Notes: generated from the sequence alone by a model not told the origin. Shown: positions 1 to 12,366, counted from the first letter of the stretch. The stretch is DNA of 60,000 nucleotides from Adiantum capillus-veneris (GCA_014529385.2 CM043962.1:128039470-128099469); one strand, 5' to 3'. Translations and numbers: made by a program.

Positions 1-60
1 TGGTATTGAGCCCATTCCTCAAGGGTTTCCAATGTTCAAATGATGAAGAAAAGTTCTCTA

Positions 61-413
61 TGTGTGGTATCTTGTTTCATTGATCTAGTGGTACATGATG
101 GGAATGAGCAACCCCTGGCTGCATTTTGAGACTTCTTTGCTTGTAGTGAGTCTATGCAGTTTGACTTTAAAAGACACTTAGAAGCTCTTCTAGATGTGAC
201 TTTGTAAGACAATGGCCAACAAATTGCAGGCCTTTACAATGAGGTGTGTTTATGTGCAGAGAGATTCACTAGCAAAATGACTCAAATTGAGAAGAAACGG
301 TCTAACATTCTGGCATGCATAGAGCAGCAGCTTGAATCGAAGTATAGCTCACATCTCACTAGTAGGAAATCGAAATTTAGATTGATGCATTTAAGGAGTA
401 GATTATTTCTCTA
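61..413 (+). pseudogene. Unrecognised coding relic
   Basis: One frame stays protein-like for about 115 codons with only two internal stops, a TGA and a TAA. It has charged helical stretches such as FTSKMTQIEKKRSNILACIE. A second protein-like stretch with stops follows at about 590-735, containing EVFPLWLGNAR and EKEASIIATMLMAK, and may belong to the same old gene. I recognise no family. Composition and the shared reading direction suggest a decayed gene or transposon ORF, but chance in AT-rich DNA is not excluded. Confidence 0.25.
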
Positions 414-1364
414 AAAGGAAATATGATGTGGCTCAAGATCCACTTCAACTAATTGAATGCATTGATGACAAATATGGCTCAACTTCTAACGCATGTGCCA
501 TCTTTGAACTACATTAGTAGAGTACGTAATGAAGATGCTCTTTTGCTTGGTTTTATATTTGTGTTGCTTTGGTGTGCATGGCATGAAGCCATAGAAGTAT
601 ACTTAAATCAAGTCTTGAGGCCTTGGTTGAGATGACGTTTGTGTAAAAACAATATGAAGTATTTCCTTTGTGGCTTGGGAATGCAAGGTAGCATGTCATT
701 GAAAAAGAGGCTTCAATTATTGCAACTATGCTTATGGCTAAGTGAGCTTCAAGTTCAAAATGAAATACTCTAAAGATTGGTAGATTCCAAGACATTTTTC
801 CATTGGCTAAAATTTGTTTTGTGATAGTTATTTAAAGGTTTACAATAGAAATTGTCTTAATCGTTTAGACTTGCTACTCTTTTTTGCAATCTTAAATATT
901 TGGGTAGCGTGGTTTGTAATAACAATTGTAGACAACTTTAGACAATGATCATGCACATTAAACCATGTTAAAGGGTTTTTTTAACGCATTGATGCATATG
1001 CATATGCGTTAAGTTTATCTCCACTTTGCAAACAACAAAGTTCCTCCTATGGAATGCTTTGCTTTGAAAATCATGGAGCAGTCAATTAAACAATATGAAG
1101 TGCATCCACAAGTGTGTATAATGTAGAACTTGTGAAAGGTTTAACAAATGGTGGATGATAGAGTTTGTGGGGTTTCATTTCCAAAAAGGGTGGCCAATGT
1201 ATGATAGACATAGGGAATTTGGATATGTTACTATGTGCCGTCGATGCCTTCCATTTTAGGTTGTTGCATATTTGTGGATTTGGATTGCCATAAATTATAG
1301 ACATTCTTCATGTTTTTCTATCTCATTATGTGAGAACACTGAAACTTTATGGCTTATGTGTATG

Positions 1365-1555
1365 TGCGGCTCTTTACGCATGTCTACAAGCAATTGAGAG
1401 CTAAGGTTTTGTTATAGATTCAAGATTTTTGCTGGTATTAATAGTGCACTCTTTTGATTTTCACCAATGCATAGATTACATACTATGATTGTTATGTTGA
1501 TTCATTTATCTATGTACTTTTCATTGTCATATAAAGCTAATTTATGGTGTCTCTT
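1365..1555. repeat. Diverged direct repeat, left copy
   Basis: This stretch is repeated in the same orientation at about 2755-2935. Shared blocks in the same order include GCATGTCTA, ATTGAGAGCTAA, TTTTGTTA, GTGCACTCTTT versus GTCCACTCTTT, ATTATGTTGATTCA and TGGTGTC. The two copies lie about 1.39 kb apart. They could be decayed LTRs of a small element or an old segmental duplication; no PBS or polypurine tract is evident. Confidence 0.45.
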
Positions 1556-1841
1556 GGATGGGTTGGAATGTTCACTTCATAGATGCCACATCAAAGAAGG
1601 CATTGGGCACTATTTATTTTTAGTTGGATGCTTCATCACCCACCACTTCGACACATCTATGGTAGTCTAATTATATCCTGTAAAATTTTGATTTTGATAT
1701 CCAAACTAACAAATTTCTTATGTAGATCTACCTTGTTGGAGGCCCATTCATTGCAAATGATGCGGTGCATATAATTGAAAGCTTTGAGGTTATTGGGTAA
1801 GAAATATCAATGAAACACAAATTTTTTTATATTTTGTTTTT

Positions 1842-2227
1842 TTGTTGAACTTATTGTTCTTATCCTACTGGATTGCTAGAAATTACGATTATCGTGATAA
1901 TTTTTTAATGGAAGTGCATGAGTTTTTTGGAGGACTCCATGTGGCGTTGAATCATAATGTAGGTTCAACTCACTTATGGGCTCACAAGCTCTGTGATTGC
2001 TTACTCGCCAATGTAGTATACTCTTACAAGGATAGGTATGAAAATTGGTGGATTGTATTGTACACCTTGCACGAAGGGCGCCGTCGTTTTGGGAGGAGTG
2101 TTCGTTGTTTGCGGCATGGGTTCTACGGCTGTGCCAAATGCAATGTTTTGTCAGTTTAGATTTAGGGACTTTCAAAAACAAAATCTTCAAGAGACCAATA
2201 TTCTCAGGGTATGCTTGGAGAAACTAA
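1842..2227 (+). other. Spacer with weak open frames, no recognised gene
   Basis: Short open frames exist on both strands, but none shows a motif I know and the longest is about 105 codons. The stretch lies between the two copies of the direct repeat. I see no support for a functional gene. Confidence 0.2.
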
Positions 2228-2321
2228 TCATAGTAATGGAGGTGGATTGTTGTGTTTCCTTTACTCTCCCTCTCCTTGGCTCTCTTTACCTTGATATAAA
2301 GTCAAAAACATGTTATTCTTC

Positions 2322-2324
<3 letters not shown>

Positions 2325-2361
<37 letters not shown>

Positions 2362-2467
2362 CCCCCCCCATGTAATCTTCTTAGTTTTTGCATGGTACTC
2401 CGTGAACATGGATATCATTGTACATTGTTTAACTCATAGATCAACATGGCCTTTTGAAAATGTTAAC

Positions 2468-2511
<44 letters not shown>

Positions 2512-2628
2512 CCCTTCCTCTCTAATTAAATCTTCTTAGTTTATGCATGGTACTCCGTGAACATGGATATCATTGTACATTGTTTGACTCATAGATCAAC
2601 ATGGCCTTTTGCCAATGTTAACATAATC

Positions 2629-2683
<55 letters not shown>

Positions 2684-2690
2684 TCTCAAG
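2325..2690. repeat. CT-microsatellite-linked tandem repeat (two units plus a partial one)
   Basis: A unit of about 150-160 bp is repeated. It consists of a (CT)n run followed by a near-identical block carrying TGCATGGTACTCCGTGAAC, ATCATTGTACATTGTTT and ATAGATCAACATGGCCTTTT. CT runs lie at about 2325-2358, 2473-2509 and 2633-2672; the last ends in a short CG-alternating stretch. The pattern suggests expansion of the microsatellite together with its flank. Confidence 0.8.
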
Positions 2691-2754
2691 CCCCTCCCAT
2701 TGTCTGTAGTACATGTCACACACTTTTATGTATACATAAACAAGTAGATTTTTG

Positions 2755-2935
2755 TTGTTCTTTATGCATGTCTATGTGTGATTGAGAGCTAAATTTTGTT
2801 ACAAATTTCAACGTTTAAGCGCATTCATAGTCCACTCTTTGGGTCCGCACGAACACATGGGTCACTCTACTCTAATTATTATGTTGATTCAATTTTCTAT
2901 ACTTTCCACTATCGCACAAAATTGGTGTCTGATTA
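2755..2935. repeat. Diverged direct repeat, right copy
   Basis: Partner of the repeat at 1365-1555, in the same orientation and with the same order of conserved blocks, ending in TTGGTGTCTG. Confidence 0.45.
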
Positions 2936-3906
2936 CCAATGACTAGTAGATGATTTACGACATTACAATAAAGGATGTAAAACCTTATTATTATATAAGA
3001 TGATTTGTGATCTTAATGCACATAATAAAGCATTTAAGATATGGTTGTCACTACCATGTATAGAGAATACTTGCACATGTCGTCATCTTAAATATGTGAA
3101 GGGGGTTACCAAAATTGAAATACTCCTTCTTGGTCGCAACAATCCGTGGATCACATACTAGTTAAATTCAAAAAGACGTGTAAGGTTTGAGTTCAAGTAT
3201 AATCAGGTATACATATGCATGTAACAAGGAGTGTTTGCTTGCACTTAAATTCCTTTCTTTACAAGTTTCAACATGGCACCGATTGATGTTTTGTTTTGGA
3301 GAAGAAATTATATAATTTGTGAAACTTGCATTGCACCCACATGTGTGTGAGAAGCTTGTGATAACATAGAAGAGAATTAACCTCTTGCAATCATTTTAGA
3401 GCATAAATTCACTCACGATTTTCACATGACTCAAAGCTAGATATTTGGTTGCATGTTTCCATTCCAAAATTACGGCAGTAGGTGCCTTTGAAGTTTGCTA
3501 TAGCAAAATTTCAAAATGTGTATGTGTTGAGTCAGGTTTGCATACATCCATACCAAGGCGGTTTTTTTAATGCATTTTACTCATTTTTAGGTATTTTTCT
3601 CTTTTTTAGGATAAATATATAAGCTATCCTATAAAAAAATATACTGAATTAGCCCAAAATATGTAAAAGCTATGAAATTTGAAAGAAAAAGGGTGCTACC
3701 AACACCATAACCTCATTGATCTGCAAGAGTTTTGGCTAAAGAGAGTCTAGAATAGTTTGAAAAAACCTAGGCTACATACAATCTTACCTAAAACAAGGTG
3801 AAGTCTTCACATGGGCGTTCAAAAAGCAAAAAAGTGACTATCGAGGGGTCATGAGAGTTAAAAATATAATTTAAAAAGGTTAAAACTCATAATGATCTTC
3901 GACATA
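2936..3906. other. AT-rich spacer, nothing recognised
   Basis: No reading frame above about 60 codons and no repeat structure that I can support. It probably consists of decayed repeats. Confidence 0.4.
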
Positions 3907-3963
3907 CACACACACACACACACACACAGAGAAAGGGGGGGGGCGGGGGGGGGGGGGGGGAGT
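3907..3963. repeat. (CA)n followed by a G-rich homopolymer
   Basis: About a dozen CA units run into a G tract of about 25 bases with a single C interruption. The G tract could form a G-quadruplex or be a site of sequencing length error. Confidence 0.9.
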
Positions 3964-4361
3964 GTTGAAGAGAAATTTTTACTTAGCCCTTTATGTAAAT
4001 GGTATATTTACAAAATTGAAGCTAATTGTTATTTATGATTAAAAGTGCACAAACTTCAGTCATAACAATTAAGGTACAAAAAATAGAAAAGGATAATTGT
4101 CATTTTTAATTGCTTAAGTATTCACATTTTAAAAGAATTTGAGCTATTAATTGTTTGTCTATGCATTCTTAGAGAACCTCATTAAAAGGGATGTAAAAAC
4201 ATGTCTCCTTACAATATATCTTCCTCTATCTCATATTCGGTGGAGGAAGATTGGATCCTTAAAGAATTATGCATGTCACTATATGAAAGTACTCTTTCAC
4301 AAAAGAATATTCAAACATATTGAAAATATTTTTTTCATAATTAATTATGTATTTGTAAGAT

Positions 4362-4365
<4 letters not shown>

Positions 4366-4440
<75 letters not shown>
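4366..4440. repeat. (TA)n-(GA)n compound microsatellite
   Basis: About 17 TA units are followed directly by about 20 GA units, a self-complementary tract next to a polypurine tract. Confidence 0.95.
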
Positions 4441-4446
<6 letters not shown>

Positions 4447-5170
4447 AATCTTTTTGAAAAGGATGTTTGGTTTATCATTTACAATATGAGACTGCTAGTA
4501 TTCAACATTCGATATCCATTCGACAAATCATATACTCACAATTGAGAGTTTGACAAAAAAACAAACATTTACAATATGAAATGAAAATTTCACGTTAACC
4601 CATTTTTGGCATGTACAAGGGCATTGCTTTAGCTTGCCTAAGTCTTTTTGCCTTGGTTTTTTTGTTGTTAATGAATAGAATTAAAGATCAAAACCCTTCA
4701 CCAAATGTGTTAATGTTAAAGTGCTTAGTTCTCCACAATTTGAAAAAAATAAACACTCCATTTTTAAATGCAAAAGTGAAAGGTGTAGAAAATGAAAAGT
4801 TTCTTGCAAATGAGAAATCAAAAAATTATATCCAATGTGCTATGCTTTTGTGGAATTTAATTAATTTTAAAATGTTGTATGGTACATAAAAGAATCAAAA
4901 GTAAAAAAAAACTATAATATTCAAATTTCAAATCATTTGTTGCACCCCCCTCCAAAAAAAATAAAAACTGAATGCAGCTTTTGGGAAAGATGATTTGAAA
5001 GGACATGGTTTCTTCTTTTCAATTTCTTCAAGAGTTTTTAAGGTTCTTTTGAGGACACATGTCACCATATGGATAAAAAGGCCTTCATGGCCAAAAATTG
5101 GAATCTAACCAAAGTACAAGGTGATAATCGTACCATTGTGGGAGAAAATCACTTGTAAAATCTTCAAATT
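4441..5170. other. AT-rich spacer, nothing recognised
   Basis: The longest frame, 4611-4889 on the plus strand (92 codons), is Lys-, Leu- and Asn-rich as expected from AT-rich DNA and has no motif. It is not called as a gene. Confidence 0.35.
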
Positions 5171-5172
5171 AG

Positions 5173-5299
5173 ATAATGATCATGCGATGCATAGTTATCA
5201 ATTGCAATGGATAACTATGCATCTCATGATCATATTATTGCACCAATTATTTTTCTTATATACAAAGCCTTCTGTAACTATGCCAATTTTGGCATAGTT
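5173..5299. repeat. Two adjacent imperfect inverted repeats (stem-loops)
   Basis: Arms at about 5173-5199 and 5210-5237 share ATGATCATG-GATGCATAGTTATC with about two mismatches and a loop of about 10 bases. A second palindrome, AACTATGCCAA-TT-TTGGCATAGTT, occupies 5276-5299 and reuses the ACTATGC word. The pair may be the remains of a small foldback or MITE-type element. Confidence 0.6.
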
Positions 5300-5727
5300 G
5301 CATTAGTAACATCTTATTGATGACTATGCTTCGCATGACCACATCCTTAATCAATCCACCCCCAGAGGCTTTTAGCAAAGGATTGTAGCTTTGCAAGTGA
5401 GGCAAACGTTGTGCAGCTATGAATATCTAAAGACGCATTCCTTCTGCATTTTGTGAAAGGCAATGGGAATGCCACTAGAAAGCTAATTTTGTCTTGTGTT
5501 GCAAATGGAATAGAATAAGTTGCCTTTTGAAGTTTGGGGGCAAAAAAGCTAGGTGTGCACTAAGACTCATGACATGTATGAAAGCAACAAGGAGATAATT
5601 GGGTTGTAAAATTCTCATCCTTTTGCAAGTGAATATAATCTAATCACCAGTCACGGGCCACTAGCATAGTGTAATATTGGGACTCCAAGAGTCCAAGGTC
5701 TTGATCACCATGCTGTAAGTATATGTA

Positions 5728-5733
5728 CCCCCC

Positions 5734-5765
<32 letters not shown>
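5728..5765. repeat. Poly-C/(CA)n microsatellite
   Basis: A run of about nine C is followed by about 14 CA units. Confidence 0.95.
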
Positions 5766-5766
<1 letters not shown>

Positions 5767-6481
5767 GATGTCACGTCTCTACAAAATGCCATGAGGTTGA
5801 CATTTAATAACCCTCTTGATACTGACCAAGTTGGGTAATGATGGGCTACTCATTCATTCATTATTTCATTCAGAGGAAAAGAAAAGGCTCCCTTTTGTTT
5901 TAAGCGTGAGTATATTACATGATTACATTATTTACATCTTCACAGTGTTGGGGCAAGATATGTCTCAACTTAATATCGTGTCGTTTTCAATTTCAAAAAT
6001 TCTGGTTGAGGGCAAGGGGAAAGGGATAAATTTTGCCCAAAAATAGAGAAAATTAGTGAAAAAACTCAAAAAATAAACATAGTTTTCTAAAATTCCCCCT
6101 TGGCAAATTCCAGGGAAGCTGGAATTTTGTATGTTTGGAAAAATGATTTTTCTCAAACACTGCATGATGATCTTGATGAGACGCAGCTTGTTCTAGTAAG
6201 GTGGCACACATGTTTTCGTAAAGAGCGTAAATTACAATTGAAAATGCACACCGCCTCAATAATTATGCACAATATCCTTTATTTTAATAGAAAAGGCCCC
6301 TTTGAGTAGTTGTTGTTTTGGGAGATGAATATGAGTGCATTGCATGTACCTACCATAATCGTAAAAGAGACACCAATTTGATGGATTTGATGTGTTGAGC
6401 TTCACCCACACACCCAAAGGGTGAGAGGGGTAATACACTCTTTTTGCAATTGCACCTCAATGAGGTGCAGTTAGTGAAAGA

Positions 6482-6503
6482 GGGGGGGCGGGGGGGGGGG
6501 GGC
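6482..6503. repeat. G homopolymer
   Basis: G-run interrupted by single Cs; similar in form to the tract at about 3936-3960. Confidence 0.9.
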
Positions 6504-6770
6504 GTAACTCAAAACAGTTACCCTCCCTGTGGAGTCCCCTTTACTTTTATTCTATCAACCCTTGATCATACAAAGGAATTGGCAAGCTATGTGATGGCAC
6601 ATTCCCACATGCTCTAGCCCATTGCCACATAGTGGCCCCCATAGATAATCCAAACACCATTTAGTAAAACATTTTAAATAGGAAGAGAAATTCATAAAAT
6701 CTCTTCTAATAGCAAGGTGAAGGTTACGTTGGCATTTAAAAATAATTTAATGAAATGGAGTTGGATCATG

Positions 6771-7024
6771 CAGGGATTTCATTGACGTAATCACGATCGC
6801 GTGATTACGTTAATAACTCTAGTAATTACACAAAAAAATACGTGATCACGTTAATTGTTAGCGTGACTTTGATGATGACCTGCAAAAACCCACAGAGCCG
6901 GTTAGCCCGTCGGGTGAAAGAATATTCCCTGCGAGACTCGTTGGTTTTTTTTATTTTCTCGGCGGGTCCGTCGGGTATTGACTTTTGTTCAGTGGGCCTA
7001 CCGAGAAAATAAAAAAATCCAATG
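6771..7024 (+). repeat. hAT left terminal inverted region
   Basis: It starts CAGGGATTT. Reading inward it shows GTAATCAC, GTAATTACAC, GTGATCAC, AAACCCAC, CCCTGCGAG and, near the inner edge, CCGAGAAAATAAAAAAATCC and TATATATA. The same words occur in the same order in the reverse complement of 17690-17926. The similarity is mosaic rather than continuous, as is usual for old subterminal regions that carry transposase-binding repeats. The 8-bp target copy lies just outside at 6760-6767. Confidence 0.7.
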
Positions 7025-7029
7025 GACAT

Positions 7030-8043
7030 AATTATATATAGTAAACAACGTGCTTACCGTTGTGCTTTGACTAGGCAGATCCTTGGGGAGTGTATCCGAG
7101 TGCCGAGTATTGTCATCTCCTTGTGAATTGACCTAAGGTTAGAGAGTCACATGTTCTTTTTTTGGGCTGAACGTGATTCTTAATTTGGTAACCACTTCTA
7201 AAAATATTTAATTCATTTATCGAACATAAAGGTACAAAACCAAAACAATTTAAAAATTGAAAAGTCATGCTCATTGGGTGACGAAGCCATTGGTCCAAAT
7301 GAGGGCTATAATTGGTTTTAGAAGATGAGCATATGCAAATGTTGAGTCGATAGTCAAGGGTTGGATGTCCAGTACTAGTGTACTGGGCATATACAGATCC
7401 TTGAAGTCTTGCATTTTTCACCATCATAGATTTGAGTTGATATACATTGTCACTGCACAATATAAGAGCTATAACCCTTAATTGGGTGTAAATAGCTTTA
7501 ATATATTGAATTAGTTGCATAAAGGGGCTACAATCCTTGACTGGGTATAAGTAGTTCTCAGTTGTGTGATTATATTGAAGATTTCTTTGCGTTATTTCAT
7601 GCATTCTTTATATAGAGAGTGCATTATGTATTATGAAGACAAGACCAACCATAGATTTTATTGCTTTCGTGTGTGTTTTGCAAACAACTAACATTGTTCA
7701 GTTTAGAAGTTGATTATTCTTTGTAGCATTTGAAATTAGATGTTTCTTATTGTTTGCAAATCATAGAGGACATATAAATAATAATAATAATAATAATTGC
7801 ATTGAAAAATTCATAGCATTGTTGTATTTATTATACCGTGTAGAGAGTGCATTGCAATGTGTACGTTTGCTCACAACATAGGTGATAGATATGTGGATTG
7901 ACTAGCATGCATTGCAAATCTCATATTGTGTAGATTTGATAACTTAACAAGTGAATGAAAAATTTAGTATATATTGAAAAGAAGAAAATTGAATTAAAAA
8001 TTGAACATCTAGTTCTTTTGTTTTCAGTTTTAATTCAAAAGCA
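7030..8043. other. hAT 5' internal region, no gene recognised
   Basis: AT-rich sequence between the left end and the transposase start. It contains a short (AAT)n run near 7779-7797. A 163-codon minus-strand frame at 7113-7604 has no motif. It may hold the promoter and leader of the transposase, but no motif is specific enough to call. Confidence 0.35.
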
Positions 8044-8392
8044 ATGGAGCAAAATGTCGGCATAAGTGGTACGAAGAAGCCAAAGAATTAAAAAGCTCTT
8101 GGCAAAGAGCGGGATTATGCTCACAACATATGCGGTCGATATATGGAGTGGCAATGTAAATTTTGTCTCACAACAAAATCAAGTAGTGCACCTCGTATCA
8201 GGGACCATTTTCTGGGTAGCGTTAAAAAGATCTGTAAGAAATATAAACATCCTTAGGCACCTACAATTGCAGAGCGTTTGAGAGAAGAGCTTGCCAAAAA
8301 AGGTGACAAGAGACAACAGATATATAGCTCTGTCATGGATGCAAGTCAAGAGCAGTCAGAGCCAAATATTAACTCTGCTCATCCTGTGGTGA
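8044..8392 (+). pseudogene. hAT transposase N-terminal fragment with BED-type zinc finger
   Basis: From the ATG at 8044 one frame gives a protein that contains WQCKFCLTTKSS, then RIRDHFLG, then KKICKKYKHP. This is the W-x-C-x2-C and H pattern of BED zinc fingers at the start of hAT transposases. Two nonsense codons interrupt it: a TAA after codon 15, and a TAG at 8254-8256. The paralogous copy at 12946-13121 has CAG at the position of the TAG, so that stop is a C-to-T change. The frame then leads into APTIAERLREELAKKG and ends where the Penelope-like insertion begins. BED domains bind DNA in transposases of this class. The rest of the protein is found downstream of the insertion. Confidence 0.7.
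8217..8392 (+). repeat. 176-bp direct repeat flanking the Penelope-like element, left copy
   Basis: It matches 12946-13121 over exactly 176 bp without gaps. I count 12 mismatches (about 93% identity). It is part of the transposase coding sequence. The two copies bracket the 4.55-kb insertion, so it is either a very long target duplication or the product of recombination between two hAT copies. Confidence 0.85.
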
Positions 8393-8842
8393 AGCTTAAA
8401 CACAGTTGGTGAAGCTTATCTTACCAAGTGGAAACCACCTCCCCCGGCAACCTTCACCACGTTTTCTTCTGCATCGGGTCAACGTCAACTGTGCCCTTGC
8501 CCGAAAACTTTCACCGTGTTTCTTTTGCTTCTTCTTCAATAAAGCTCGACGCTCACAAACTCCTACGTTGCAGCTGCATTACCTCTACATTGGAGCTTCT
8601 CCAACCCAGCAGTGCTAGCCACTCATCGACTGCTGCAACGCTACAATTTTACCAACTTCTTGGACCGCTTGAATCTTCAACAAGCAAGGGGTGTAATAGC
8701 TTGGATTTATGTCTCTGGATTAGCTATTACCCGTTGAAAGCTCAAGTGGAAACAAGCCACTAGTTCCAGCAAAATCAAACCTTTTTCCTCTCAAGGCGAG
8801 GTAATCTCCCTACCCAACCCTTTCTCCTTTTGAGTAATCCTT

Positions 8843-10143
8843 ATGGCAAATCCTTCCCCCTCTTCGTCATCGACTTTGGGATCAAACCTTACCCCAATGG
8901 CAATAGAGGGTAACCCCAATGCTTCGCTTCTGGCTCCTTCCATTCTGGCCTCCTCTATCTCCAATATGGCGGCTCACCCCACAAATCTTCTAGCGCCCTC
9001 ATCCGCTTCCCCGGCCATTGTAATTCCATTGAAACCCAATACCCTTTCTATTGGAAACTCTACCTTTCCCGGCTTTACCTCGGCGGCTAACCTCATCAGC
9101 CTACCCTCTCTAACGTCATCTGTTACCACCTCCTCAAAAAAGACCCTTTTTAGCTCGGAAGAAATCCTCGGCCTCATCGCTAACCTACCACTTGAAGATC
9201 TTGATCATCTCTCCCTTCTCGTGAGGACAAAGAAAACCTCGGCACTGTTAACCCCTCCCTCTCACATCATCTCGGCCTTACTAACTCTCCACAAACCATG
9301 CATGGTGGCATTTTCTCCAACACCTCTCAAAGCGACCTCCTCACAAGCCCTCCCCTTGCCTTCCCCTCCTCATTTGCCTCTCTCTCCGCAAGCTCTTTCT
9401 CCCTTGCGGTTGCTCCTTCTCCCATTCTACCCCAAATCGAAAAGCCCTTGGAATTCAATAAAATTGTTTCCCTCTCCCTCGTAGAGTTCAAGGCCCTCCT
9501 TCATAAGCTTAGCAAAGCCAAATCACACTATTCTCATTTGCAAAACCTTCACTCCTTTCAAAAGCCCCCACATAGCCTTTGTATGAAGCCTCCTTGCCTC
9601 ACCACGGATGACTCTCAAGCTCAAGCACTCTTAAGCACCAAGCTTAACGCTCTCAATATCCAATTCCAATTAGATTGCACTAAAGCTTACATCCAAGCCC
9701 AAGATTTACTTGTCAATAACCTCCAAAAAACCTTGGATGAGTATCGTGACCTTGTGGAAGAGAGGCTTTCGGACGTTACCAAAAAGCTTGCACCCATCTC
9801 TTTCCTAAGGGTGCAACCCGCAACTTGGGCGAATCAACTATGCCTTTGGAAGCAAACCTCCCTCAATGAATTTGATGCACTTCTTCAAAATGAGATACTC
9901 CAAGATCATTTGGCCTCTTCCTTAAGCTTAGCGGTGCACAATGCTAGGAAAAGGTCCCAATCTTCCATCTTGGAAGAAGTAGAGTCCTTACCTAAGGAAG
10001 AAACTGTGGGTGAATTGGTTCTTCATGAAGTCACCACCCAAATGAAAAAGCTTCTTTCACCCCCCCAAAAGAAGCTCTCTAACAACTCCCACTCAACCTC
10101 CTACAAGCCCTCTCCTCCGAAAGTTGTCTCACATAACACTTGA
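8843..10143 (+). pseudogene. PLE first ORF, Ser/Pro-rich with helical C-terminal half (frameshifted)
   Basis: The reading starts at the ATG at 8843 in a frame open to 9484. A second frame, open from 9298 to 10143, continues the protein-like sequence, so one frameshift lies in the overlap. The first third is Ser-, Pro-, Ala- and Leu-rich and looks disordered. The remainder is charged and helical, with FKALLHKLSKAKSHYSHLQN, KTLDEYRDLVEERLSDVTKK and VGELVLHEVTTQMKKLL. The function is unknown; by position it may be an ORF1-like RNA-binding or scaffold protein. It is followed by about 500 bp of C/T-rich sequence before RT homology begins. No homologue is recalled. Confidence 0.5.
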
Positions 10144-10619
10144 CAACCTTTCAAGAAGCCTCCCCCTTGAATAAAACTTTCCATGTAAATTTCACCCATC
10201 AACCCTTTAAAAAGCCCAAGCCCTCTCCCCCATTAGGCCACCCTTGCACTGCTTCCCCCTCCTACAATCCTCCCATTTGAACCACTCCAAAGAAACCCTG
10301 CCCTTCTCTTTCCTCATCATGCATCACCCCCTTACCCTCTCTACTCAAAACTCCCCATTAGCCCCTCAACTCTTTCACACCACAACCCAAGCCTCTGCAC
10401 CCCTAAAACTTCAAAAAGCTTACCTAAAAATTCAAAAAACTTACAATGGACGACGGAGAAGTAGGGAAGGAGCACCCTACCACTTGGGTCCATTTGCTCT
10501 TCTCTCAAACCCCTCTCTTTCTTCATATTTAGACCCCTCCTCCTTGTTTGTTCCCGTTTCTTTCCCACCCCCCCTACAAAGGTAGAAAGTGTTGCAAACT
10601 TTGGCTACCCCTCACTAAC

Positions 10620-12366
10620 CCCCACCTCCTTAAGATTTTGACTCTTAGCAAAATTACCACGTTTTCCCTTGAGCACAAGGTTACTAACCTCTCCTTCCAT
10701 AACCTTTCTAATCATTCCCTCTCTCCCTCCAAACAAAGGCTTGTAGGCCTTGGGCTCAATTACATTCCTCCCTCTCCCCCACCCCCCCTTTCCTCTATTC
10801 TTCAAGTTTATTCTAATTTAAAAAGGGGTTTGCAACTTAAAATGTTTTTTTAAAGAACCCTCTCTTCCTCCCTCTCCTTTTTCTATCCTGATCCTCTTTG
10901 GCCTCTCCCTCCACAACTTTAACCAAACCTTTAGTCTTATCTCCTCTCTCCTAAAACCTCTTCTATTCTCTCTTCCTCCTTTTCACTCTAAACCTCTCTT
11001 AATGAATTCCATCTCATCCTTAAGAAATGATCGTAACATCATTATCAAATCGGCAGATAAAAATTTAGGACCAGTTATCCTTTCTAAGTCTTGGTACTAT
11101 AATGAAGATTTTCGTCACCTTATGGACCCCCTCACCTACTCCAAAATCTCCACAACTCCTTTACCCTTTGTGCAATCCCTCCTTTCCTCCATCGTCACCA
11201 AGTACCCTCTTCTTCCCTACAACAAAAGAGTCTTTATTCTCTCCTCCTCACTTGAAAACCCCTAGCCTTGCCCTTTCTTCCTTTTACCTAAGATCCACAA
11301 ACCCATCCTCGTAGGCCGTCCCATTTGCTCTTACAAAGGTTACATCTTGGAGAACGCTTTTAAGTGGCTCCATGCACAACTATACCCCATTCTTTTGTCC
11401 AAAACACAACACCTTAAAAACTCTCACTCTCTTGTTTTAAACTTAGCTTCTACTACTTTTCCTCCCAATATTATCCTCTTCACATTCGATGTTGAATCTC
11501 TCTACCCTAGTATCCCCATTCGCGAAGGCCTCTTTGCCTTTAAAAGTTCCATCCAAGGTTTCTTCCCTTTGCCTAAGGTCAATTTAATCTTGTCCTTAGC
11601 CTCTCTTATCCTCAACCACCAGTATCTCTCTTTCAATCGAGAATTTTGGCACCAAATTAAGGGCACCACTATGGGGTCAAACTTTGCGGTTGTGTATGCT
11701 TGCCTTTTCCTTTACTTTTTAGAAGAAGGCATGAATCTCGTATCTTCCCCTTCCCTTCTCTACTTGAAGAGATTTGTAGATGATGCCTTTGGAATTTGGG
11801 ACGGTCCTCGCTCAAGCTTAAGCAAACTCCTCCAAAAGTATGGACACCCTCTCCAAGAACATATCAAAATTTACCTTTCAATCTCCTCTCAAGAATCTTT
11901 TATTCTGGACATCCATTTTTTCAAGGGATCCTCTTTAGCCGCTTAAGGGATCCTTGATACCCATTGCCACCAAATAAACCTAAACTCCTACAACTATATC
12001 CCTTGGCAATCTTGGCACCCTACTCACCAAAAGATTGCTTTTATTCTCTCAGAGCTTAGGAGGTACATTATTAGGGAAAGCTCTCTTTCATGCTTTATCT
12101 CTATTTGTAACCTCTTCTATATTAAGCTTAGAGCAAAAGGAGATCCCCCCCCCCCCCCCTTGTTGAAAGCTTGCTTTCTCTACCTTTCCCATGATCTAAA
12201 ACCCTCTCTCCTTCAAAAATTGTCCAATACCAAACCTTCTCCTACCATCATCAAGATTCCTTTCTCACCTCTAATTTGCCATCTCAACTTATCTCTTTCA
12301 TTAACCAATCCCTCACTAATCTGCTTAAATCCAACACGGACCTCGCACACTTACCTCAACCTTTGA
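10620..12366 (+). pseudogene. Penelope-like reverse transcriptase (broken)
   Basis: RT homology can be followed in one main frame. The N-terminal PLE signature VTNLSFHNLSNHSLSP with LGLNYIPP lies near 10680-10770. Next come IKSADKNLGPVILSKSWYYN (about 11050), LPKIHKPILVGRPICSYKGY (about 11285-11345), FDVESLYPSIP (about 11490), KGTTMGSNFAVVYACLFLYF (about 11660) and the catalytic FVDDAFGI (about 11775). After this is a thumb-like stretch to about 12366. In-frame stops are a TAG at 11263-11265 and a TAA at 11944-11946, and a poly-C run at 12147-12160 may shift the frame. The catalytic aspartates are intact. RTs of this family are closest to telomerase. Confidence 0.75.

Noticed and set aside
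4611-4889. 92-codon Lys/Leu-rich frame
   Set aside because: Expected in AT-rich spacer; no domain, no neighbour context.
7113-7604. 163-codon minus-strand frame
   Set aside because: No motif and no codon or composition signal distinct from its surroundings; it lies in the hAT internal spacer.
8406-8763. Two overlapping open frames of 70 and 111 codons
   Set aside because: They lie in the 5' part of the PLE insertion, overlap each other in different frames, have no motif, and look like open C/T-rich DNA.
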